Assembly: GCA_016302725.1 (NCBI GenBank)
Contig: JAEDNB010000063.1
Span: forward strand, 1 to 10,719
Reading direction: 5' to 3'
DNA from: Lentisphaeria bacterium
GTDB lineage: Bacteria > Verrucomicrobiota > Lentisphaeria > Oligosphaerales > Oligosphaeraceae
Length of the DNA stretch: 10,719 nt
The translations under genes and the position numbers were made by a program. Shown piece after piece: positions 6,199-10,719 of the stretch. Position 1 is the first letter of the stretch. Each line of letters opens with the position of its first letter. The notes beneath the pieces were generated by a model. It was not told the DNA's origin, ran no database searches, and saw only the letters and a program-made list of their open reading frames with translations.

Positions 6199-6210
6199 TT
6201 GCAAATTGAC
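6162..6210 (+). repeat. Three similar heptamers in front of the HTH-PTS gene
   Basis: AATTGTC occurs at 6162-6168 and 6172-6178, exactly 10 bp apart, about one helical turn. A third, one-mismatch copy, AATTGAC, lies at 6204-6210, 32 bp (about three turns) on, between the predicted -35 and -10 boxes. This spacing is what an operator for a DNA-binding regulator could look like, possibly the product of the adjacent gene. This is inference only. Confidence 0.4.
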
Positions 6211-6226
6211 GAACTGGGATTATTTT
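6199..6226 (+). promoter_or_regulatory. Predicted promoter of the HTH-PTS IIA gene
   Basis: TTGCAA (6199-6204) and TATTTT (6221-6226) are 16 nt apart. This would give a leader of about 65 nt before the ATG at 6299. The -35 hexamer and spacing are identical to those predicted for tRNA-His. Confidence 0.45.
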
Positions 6227-6298
6227 GTCTGTGCGATTGACCTTCTTTTTCCTGTTTTGTCCCCCTTTGTCCACCCATCCTATTCACGAGACACAAAC

Positions 6299-7009
6299 AT
6301 GATTCTGACCTTGAAAGAGCTTGCGGAGTATTTGCGTGTGAACGAGCGCACGATACTTCGGATGATCAACACCGGCAAGATCCAGGGAGCGAAGATTGGT
6401 GGCCAGTGGCGTTTCAACGGCAGCCAGATTGACCAGGTGTTTTTCCCCGGGTCTGCGTCGGAGAGCAGTCCCCTGGAGGCGGAGGAGAGTTCCTCCATCA
6501 TCAGCCATCCCCAGATTGGCATTCCTGTGAGCCGTGTGATGAGCGAGGACCGGATTCTCCTGGACCTGAAGGGGCAGACCAAGGAGGAGGTCATCAAGGA
6601 ATTGACGGGGGACCGTCTCCTTTACGGCCTGGTCTTGGACGTGGAGGATTTGCGGGCCAAGTGCCTGCAGCGGGAGCAGGTGCTGTCCACGGGAGTCGGG
6701 GAGGGCATCGCCATTCCCCATCCCCGGGATCCCATTCCCACGCTGCGTGCCAGTGCCGCGGTGATTTACGGGTATTCCAAGGAGGGTGTGGACTTCAACG
6801 CGCCGGACGGCAAGCCGGTCCACATGTTCTTCCTGGTGTGCAGCCAGAACATTGAACTGCACCTGCACCTGATGGGCTGCATGGCCCGGCTTCTGAAGTC
6901 TTCCGCCTTTGTGGAGAAACTGCCCAAGTGCCAGAGCGGGGCGGAGGTCATCAAACTGGTGATGGAGCACGAGCGCGCCGAGTTCCTCTCCCAGGAGGGG
7001 GGCAAGTAG
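6299..7009 (+). CDS. HTH-PTS IIA (fructose/nitrogen-type) fusion protein
   Basis: This 236-residue cytoplasmic protein joins a DNA-binding domain to a phosphotransfer domain. Residues 1-50 are an excisionase/MerR-like helix-turn-helix (LTLKELAEYLRVNERTILRM, then GKIQGAKIGGQWRF). A Ser/Glu-rich linker follows (52-68). Residues 75-225 are a type-2 EIIA domain. In it, the block STGVGEGIAIPHPRD carries the presumed phospho-histidine His141, and HLHLMGCMARLL (188-199) the second conserved histidine region. The likely role is to sense PTS phosphorylation and change transcription, or to act as a PtsN-like phosphoacceptor. No EI, HPr or permease gene is in the window. The start at 6299 is chosen because the HTH begins right there; a TTG at 6206 would add unrelated residues. 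The Shine-Dalgarno is weak. A terminator follows at 7072-7108, so the gene is probably monocistronic. Confidence 0.92.
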   Translation: MILTLKELAEYLRVNERTILRMINTGKIQGAKIGGQWRFNGSQIDQVFFPGSASESSPLEAEESSSIISHPQIGIPVSRVMSEDRILLDLKGQTKEEVIKELTGDRLLYGLVLDVEDLRAKCLQREQVLSTGVGEGIAIPHPRDPIPTLRASAAVIYGYSKEGVDFNAPDGKPVHMFFLVCSQNIELHLHLMGCMARLLKSSAFVEKLPKCQSGAEVIKLVMEHERAEFLSQEGGK

Positions 7010-7037
7010 CCTTCCCTGTGGTTTCCCCTGGCTGTCC

Positions 7038-7064
7038 CCGCCCCGTATAACCAAGGCGGGGCGG
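7038..7064 (+). repeat. GC-rich hairpin after the HTH-PTS gene
   Basis: CCGCCCCG (7038-7045) pairs with CGGGGCGG (7057-7064) around an 11-nt loop. The loop segment ATAACC (7047-7052) can instead pair with GGTTAT (7063-7068), so the two folds compete. It lies 28 bp past the stop codon and just before the intrinsic terminator. It may protect the mRNA 3' end. Confidence 0.5.
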
Positions 7065-7071
7065 TTATGAA

Positions 7072-7108
7072 GGCCGTCCTTTCCCTCCGGAGAGGCCGGC
7101 CCTTTTTT
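7072..7108 (+). terminator. Intrinsic terminator between HTH-PTS gene and truA
   Basis: GGCCG-T-CCTTTCC (7072-7084) pairs with GGAGAGG-C-CGGCC (7089-7101), with one mismatch, one wobble and a 4-nt loop. One C and six T (7103-7108) follow. It should end the HTH-PTS transcript. It finishes only 34 bp before the truA ATG. Confidence 0.85.
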
Positions 7109-7142
7109 ATTGTCCGCCCCTTCTCCAGCCCGCTGCCTTCCC

Positions 7143-7997
7143 ATGGACGCCATTGCCGCCCCCTCCCCCGACGTGGCAGAAGCCACCCGCTTTCACCTGT
7201 CGATTGCCTATGACGGCACCCGTTATGCAGGGTGGCAGGTCCAGCCGGACCATCCCACTGTGCAAGGGGAACTGCTCACGCGGCTTCGCCTCATGCTGCG
7301 GGCCCCGGAGTTGAAAATCTATGGTTCCAGCCGGACGGACGCCGGGGTGCACGCCCTGGACCAGCAGGTGTCCTTCGAGGCGGTTTTGCCAGGGGATGTG
7401 GCCGCCGAGGATCTGCAGAGGCGCCTGAACCGGTGGTTGCCGGAGGACATCTATGTGCGCCGGGCGCGGGTTTGCCCGGAACCCTTCCACGCGCGGCACG
7501 ACAACTGCGGAAAGGCCTACACCTACTGCCTGGCGCCAGGCTTCAAGCCCAACCCCCTGTATGTGCGCTACCTCTGGCGCACCCCGCGGGACCTGGACCG
7601 GGAGGCCATGCGCACCGCCGCCGCGCTCCTCCAGGGAGAGCATGACTTCGCCTCCTTCGCCGTCAACTCCGGAAAGCCCATGGATTCCACCGTACGGAAC
7701 CTGCGGCGGCTGGAACTGATAGAGACGGGGGACGGGATGCTCTACGTCAACGCCGTGGGGGACAGCTTCCTCTACAAGATGGTGCGGAGCCTGGTGGGCT
7801 ACCTGGTGCACATCGGGCTGGGATATGCCAGGCCGGAGGAGGTGCGGGAGGTGCTGGCGGGAAAGAGCCGCTCCCTGGCGGCGGACTCCGCCCCCGCCAA
7901 GGGGCTTTTCCTGGCCAAGGTCTTCTTCTCCCCCGAGGAATGGAGGAGCTACCAGCCCATCCTCCCCCCCTTCGCCTTCACGGCAAGGCTCTCCTAG
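7143..7997 (+). CDS. truA: tRNA pseudouridine(38-40) synthase TruA
   Basis: TruA converts uridines 38-40 in the anticodon arm of many tRNAs to pseudouridine in the cytoplasm. The 284-residue product has the expected motifs: FHLSIAYDGTRYAGWQVQP (17-35), the catalytic block GSSRTDAGVHAL with Asp66, FHARHDNCGKAYTY, HDFASFAVN, and the C-terminal FLYKMVRSLVGYLVHIG. The length is slightly above the usual 245-270, with about 15 extra residues before the core. The ATG at 7143 is chosen. A TTG at 7110 would lengthen it by 11 residues but lies on the T tract of the preceding terminator. Neither start has a good Shine-Dalgarno. No promoter can be seen in the 34 bp between the terminator and the start, so expression may rely on read-through or on a promoter inside the upstream gene. 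It faces the deacetylase gene convergently. Confidence 0.95.
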   Translation: MDAIAAPSPDVAEATRFHLSIAYDGTRYAGWQVQPDHPTVQGELLTRLRLMLRAPELKIYGSSRTDAGVHALDQQVSFEAVLPGDVAAEDLQRRLNRWLPEDIYVRRARVCPEPFHARHDNCGKAYTYCLAPGFKPNPLYVRYLWRTPRDLDREAMRTAAALLQGEHDFASFAVNSGKPMDSTVRNLRRLELIETGDGMLYVNAVGDSFLYKMVRSLVGYLVHIGLGYARPEEVREVLAGKSRSLAADSAPAKGLFLAKVFFSPEEWRSYQPILPPFAFTARLS

Positions 7998-8027
7998 CCC
8001 ATGGACGCCGCCGCGGAGACACGGGGC

Positions 8028-8075
8028 ACGGGAAGGCAGGCCCACGCCGGGCATGGGCCCGCCTGGCTTTCCCGT
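8028..8075. terminator. Long imperfect hairpin after truA
   Basis: ACGGGAA (8028-8034) pairs with TTCCCGT (8069-8075), and GGCCCA (8039-8044) pairs with TGGGCC (8054-8059). The segments between are only partly complementary. It sits about 30 bp beyond the truA stop in the convergent gap. AT-rich sequence follows, but not a T run, so termination is possible but unproven. Confidence 0.4.
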
Positions 8076-8120
8076 AAGTTATAAGTTATTGAAATCTATA
8101 AACCTACGACTTTATTCAGT

Positions 8121-8143
8121 GTCTCCTTGACAAGCAAGGAGAC
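8121..8143 (-). terminator. Perfect 9-bp hairpin after the deacetylase gene
   Basis: GTCTCCTTG (8121-8129) and CAAGGAGAC (8135-8143) are exact inverted repeats around a 5-nt loop, beginning 3 bp past the deacetylase stop on the minus strand. The minus-strand sequence after it (ACTGAATAAAG) lacks a T tract. Position suggests a 3'-end element; the termination mechanism is uncertain. Confidence 0.45.
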
Positions 8144-8146
8144 GAA

Positions 8147-8959
8147 CTACTTCAATTCGATGGTCGTTCCGGGGGGGACGGAGCGGGGGCATTCGTTGCG
8201 CCAGAGGAACCAGACCTCCTGTGCGGTGGGGTTGTGGAGGAGATTCTGGTCCACGGAGAAGACCATTTGCTGGATTGCGTGGATATAGCGGAAGATTTCG
8301 CCGTTGGTGGCGTACCAGGTTTGTTCGTCCTTGGGGAGTGCGTCGCAGAGCCGTTCCAGGACGTCCCAGTTTTTATTCCGGTCGAACTCGTAGCTATGTC
8401 CCCAGATATAGAAGAGGCTGAGGGAGCGTCCCTGGCGGCAGAAGGGTTCCACCAGGGGGAGGGCATCGTTGTGGTGGCATGTGGGGTCCCAGGTGAGCCA
8501 TTCCCTGGGGCAGTCGAAGTGCATGGTGGCGCGTGTGGTCCGGCTGTACTGGATGCCCGCCGCCTTGAGTTGGGCGAGGACCATGTCGTTCCAGCTTCCG
8601 TAGGGATATGCCATGCCGGTGACCACCTGTCCGGCCAGTCGCTCCAGGGTTCGGCGGTCCTCCAGGATTTCAGCGAGGACCTGTCCTGGGGCGACCCGTT
8701 CCAGGTATGGGTGGTGGGCTCCGTGGACGGCCACCTCATGTCCCTGGTAGAGGGATTGGATTTCCTCGGCGGGGATGTAGCTTGCCTTGTTTTTTCCCCC
8801 CATGTTGAAGCTGGAACAGAGGTTGAAGGTGCCCTTCATGCCGTGTTCGTTGAGGGTTTTCACCACGCGGCGGTCGAAGATTTGTCCATCATCGTAACTG
8901 AAGGTCACGGCACGGTTTTTTCCCTGGGGGTAGACCCAGGTGACAGCTTCAAACATCAT
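8147..8959 (-). CDS. NodB-type polysaccharide deacetylase
   Basis: This 270-residue carbohydrate esterase 4-like protein would remove acetyl groups from an N-acetylated glycan or related substrate. Motif 1 is TFSYDDG with Asp23-Asp24 (catalytic base and metal ligand). Motif 2 is VHGAHHP with the metal ligands His79 and His83. MAYPYG (116-121) is motif 3. His188 in IWGHSYEF is the likely motif-5 histidine. No signal peptide or membrane helix is visible, so the protein appears cytoplasmic; in that it differs from peptidoglycan deacetylases and resembles deacetylases of small or intracellular sugars. The ATG at 8959 has AAGGAG 8 nt upstream; a second ATG follows at once. The pyrophosphatase gene lies 57 bp upstream on the same strand, so the two are probably co-transcribed. 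The substrate cannot be told from sequence. Confidence 0.93.
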   Translation of the reverse strand: MMFEAVTWVYPQGKNRAVTFSYDDGQIFDRRVVKTLNEHGMKGTFNLCSSFNMGGKNKASYIPAEEIQSLYQGHEVAVHGAHHPYLERVAPGQVLAEILEDRRTLERLAGQVVTGMAYPYGSWNDMVLAQLKAAGIQYSRTTRATMHFDCPREWLTWDPTCHHNDALPLVEPFCRQGRSLSLFYIWGHSYEFDRNKNWDVLERLCDALPKDEQTWYATNGEIFRYIHAIQQMVFSVDQNLLHNPTAQEVWFLWRNECPRSVPPGTTIELK

Positions 8960-8967
8960 AGGGGATT

Positions 8968-8973
8968 CTCCTT
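8968..8973 (-). promoter_or_regulatory. Shine-Dalgarno of the deacetylase gene
   Basis: AAGGAG on the minus strand, 8 nt before the first of two adjacent ATG codons (8959), supports that start over the second ATG (8956), which would be 11 nt away. Confidence 0.75.
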
Positions 8974-9016
8974 AAGGATTATCGGGGTTTAGGGAAGGAA
9001 GAGCGGGATTCCGCCC

Positions 9017-10699
9017 CTATTGTGGGAGGGAGCGGAGGGCGGCCAGGACTTGGGGCAGGAGCTGTTTTTTCCGGGAGAGGACGCCGGGGAGGTCGAAGAG
9101 ATGGGGGGAGAGATTGGCGTAGGGGAGGGCCTGCCCCAGCCCTTCCAGGCCCAGGAGAAGCATCCGGGAATTTTCCCGGACGGGGTCGGTGACCAGCAGC
9201 CCCAGGAAATCCAGTTTCTCCTGGCGCATGACTTCCTCCATGGCCCGTTCCAGTTCTGCCTGGCGCTGGTCCAGGAGGAGGAGATTGCTTTCCTCCACCT
9301 GGGCCAGGGCAAAGGTCCACTTTCCTTCCGTGTAGGCCTTCCGGTCGCCGTTCAGCACCAGGAGGGCGTCCTGGGAAGCCAGGGGGGAGGCGATGGAGGA
9401 GAGTTCCTCCATCAACCCGGTGGCCGTGCAACCCGCCAGCTTCTCCAGCCAGGCGACCGCCTTCCTGTCCCGTTCCGTAGTGGTGGGGCTTTTCAGGTTG
9501 AGGGTGTCAGTGACAATGCCGGCAAGCAGCATTCCCGCCAGGGCGGGGGAGAGGGACTCCCCTGCGTCCTTGTACATGCGGGAGATCAGGGTGCAGGTGG
9601 AGCCCACCACATCGGCGGTGAAGCGGATGGGCTGGTCGGTGGGCATTGTCTTCAGGCGGTGGTGGTCCACCACCTCCACCACGGGAAGAGACTCCACGCC
9701 GGGGAGGCTCTGCTCGATTTCATTGTGGTCCACCAGAACCATCTGGAAGGGGGGCGGCTGGCTGACGGCCTTCTTGAAGACGATGCCGGCCAGCGTGCCG
9801 TCGGCAGGGTTCAGCACGGGGATTACGTCCTCGAAATGGGCGGAAACCCGGGGTGCCACGTCCCGGAGGCGGTCTTCCGGGGAGAGAATCAGGGTATGCC
9901 CCCGGAGGCCGGAGTTCTCCACCGGCGAGGCGAAGGCCAGGCGGCGGATTACCTGGGCGGAGTCCCCCGGGCTCTCCACGATGGTCACTCCCAGGCGGTG
10001 CGCCTTCTCCACCAGGCGCCCCTCCACAGGATGCCCCCCCGTGACAATGAGGAGGCGGGCCTGGCGGTCGATGACGCGCTCCTGGATGTCCGGCCGGTCT
10101 CCCACGATGACGGCCAGGCGGCCCCGGTTCTCCCAGGGGAGATGGGCGTCGAAGGAATCCACCTGCATGGCGGCCACATAGACCTGGAAGCGGACCATCT
10201 CCTCGGGGGAGGCGGCGGTGACGGGAGTGCCGTCCAGGGCGCTGGCCACATTGCGGACGGAGGCGTAGACTTCCCGTGAGGCGAGGCGATGTCCCTCCTT
10301 GTCGTCCCCCAGTCCCAGGAGCTGGTTCAGCACCCCCATGGGGCTGAGCATTCCCTGGTAGCGTCCCCTTTCGTCCACCACGGGGAGCCGGGGCAATCCG
10401 CATTCCCGGAGGATTTGGAAGCCTTCCCAGAGGGTTTTTCCTGCGGGGACGGTGGGGGGTGCGCTTTCCATGACATCCGCCACGCGCACATAGACATCGT
10501 TGCGGCAGAGGGGGGCGGGGCAATGGAAGCGCTGGAGGAGGAAGCGGGCCCGTTCGGAGAGCACTCCCGGGCAGAGGGCCTTCACCAGGGGATTGCCCTG
10601 GCGGCGGCGCAATTCCGCCAGGCCGATGGCGGCGGAGAGGGAATCGATGTCGGGATTTTTGTGGCCGGAGACAAAGACGGCCTTCAGGGGGACGCTCAT
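9017..10699 (-). CDS. CBS/DRTGG manganese-dependent inorganic pyrophosphatase (family II)
   Basis: This 560-residue cytoplasmic enzyme hydrolyses pyrophosphate to phosphate and so pulls biosynthetic reactions forward. The DHH catalytic domain is split by a regulatory insert, as in nucleotide-regulated family II enzymes. The N-terminal motif is GHKNPDIDS (His13, Asp17, Asp19). A first CBS domain spans about 73-130, a DRTGG domain about 150-255, and a second CBS domain about 270-310. The DHH domain resumes with VDHNE (323-327), DHH (345-347), VGSTCT and GIVTDTLNLKSPTT (Asp398). The C-terminal DHHA2 domain holds the basic SRKK signature (542-545) for substrate binding. All metal ligands appear present. 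In known relatives CBS domains bind AMP/ADP (inhibitory) or ATP/diadenosine polyphosphates (activating); this is inferred here. Its ATG overlaps a TGA in another frame (ATGA), so an upstream gene beyond the window may be coupled to it. The deacetylase gene follows after 57 bp. Confidence 0.97.
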   Translation of the reverse strand: MSVPLKAVFVSGHKNPDIDSLSAAIGLAELRRRQGNPLVKALCPGVLSERARFLLQRFHCPAPLCRNDVYVRVADVMESAPPTVPAGKTLWEGFQILRECGLPRLPVVDERGRYQGMLSPMGVLNQLLGLGDDKEGHRLASREVYASVRNVASALDGTPVTAASPEEMVRFQVYVAAMQVDSFDAHLPWENRGRLAVIVGDRPDIQERVIDRQARLLIVTGGHPVEGRLVEKAHRLGVTIVESPGDSAQVIRRLAFASPVENSGLRGHTLILSPEDRLRDVAPRVSAHFEDVIPVLNPADGTLAGIVFKKAVSQPPPFQMVLVDHNEIEQSLPGVESLPVVEVVDHHRLKTMPTDQPIRFTADVVGSTCTLISRMYKDAGESLSPALAGMLLAGIVTDTLNLKSPTTTERDRKAVAWLEKLAGCTATGLMEELSSIASPLASQDALLVLNGDRKAYTEGKWTFALAQVEESNLLLLDQRQAELERAMEEVMRQEKLDFLGLLVTDPVRENSRMLLLGLEGLGQALPYANLSPHLFDLPGVLSRKKQLLPQVLAALRSLPQ

Positions 10700-10719
10700 C
10701 TTTTCATCAAGGGGACGGG

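Noticed and set aside
5848..6204. 118-residue minus-strand open frame over tRNA-Asn
   Set aside because: Its C-terminus (DDRARTCNQVVNS) is the well-known spurious peptide from an antisense tRNA, and the rest covers hairpin-rich intergenic DNA.
7038..7068. H-type pseudoknot downstream of the HTH-PTS gene
   Set aside because: The two stems would need a zero-length loop across the first stem, which is not sterically feasible. They are better seen as alternative hairpins.
9020..10279. 419-residue plus-strand open frame opposite the pyrophosphatase
   Set aside because: Antisense to a gene with intact DHH, CBS and DRTGG motifs; no domain of its own is seen.
1..10719. CRISPR array, insertion sequence, prophage or defence system
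   Set aside because: No spaced direct repeats, transposase, integrase, terminal inverted repeats or known defence domains were found. The two tRNA genes show no duplicated 3' end that would mark an attachment site.

Overview
This is a GC-rich bacterial chromosomal window with seven protein genes and two tRNA genes. The gene set includes a TonB-dependent outer-membrane receptor, so the cell is probably Gram-negative. An excisionase-type HTH fused to a PTS IIA domain, a CBS/DRTGG family II pyrophosphatase and a secreted GHL10-type glycoside hydrolase would fit the PVC group (Lentisphaerota, Victivallales or Verrucomicrobiota). That placement is inferred from gene content only; no rRNA or phylogenetic marker was analysed.

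Layout. Positions 1-266 are non-coding and rich in inverted repeats, downstream of a TonB-dependent receptor (267-2390, minus). Just upstream of the receptor, on the same strand, is a 100-residue ACT-like protein of the TM1266 family (2447-2749), known mostly as a putative regulator of [FeFe]-hydrogenase systems. A strong minus-strand intrinsic terminator (2860-2911) separates this pair from a tRNA-His(GTG) gene (3059-3135). A large secreted family-10-like glycosyl hydrolase follows on the minus strand (3273-5594). Divergent from it is tRNA-Asn(GTT) (5837-5911), with its own terminator. A 351-bp non-coding stretch (5948-6298) holds an AT-rich island, several hairpins and a repeat cluster. It leads into the HTH-PTS IIA gene (6299-7009), a terminator (7072-7108), and truA (7143-7997). 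Convergent to truA is a probable two-gene minus-strand operon: the pyrophosphatase (9017-10699), then a NodB-type deacetylase (8147-8959).

How the genes relate. The window is a mix of housekeeping genes (two tRNAs, truA, pyrophosphatase) and nutrient or cell-envelope genes (receptor, hydrolase, deacetylase, PTS regulator). No mobile element, CRISPR array, phage or defence gene was seen. The most unusual points are the TM1266-type regulator paired with a TonB receptor, the HTH-PTS IIA fusion with three similar heptamers around its predicted promoter, and two genes (TM1266 and truA) that lie directly behind terminators with no visible promoter of their own. Very long antisense ORFs opposite the receptor, hydrolase and pyrophosphatase genes are judged to be composition artefacts.
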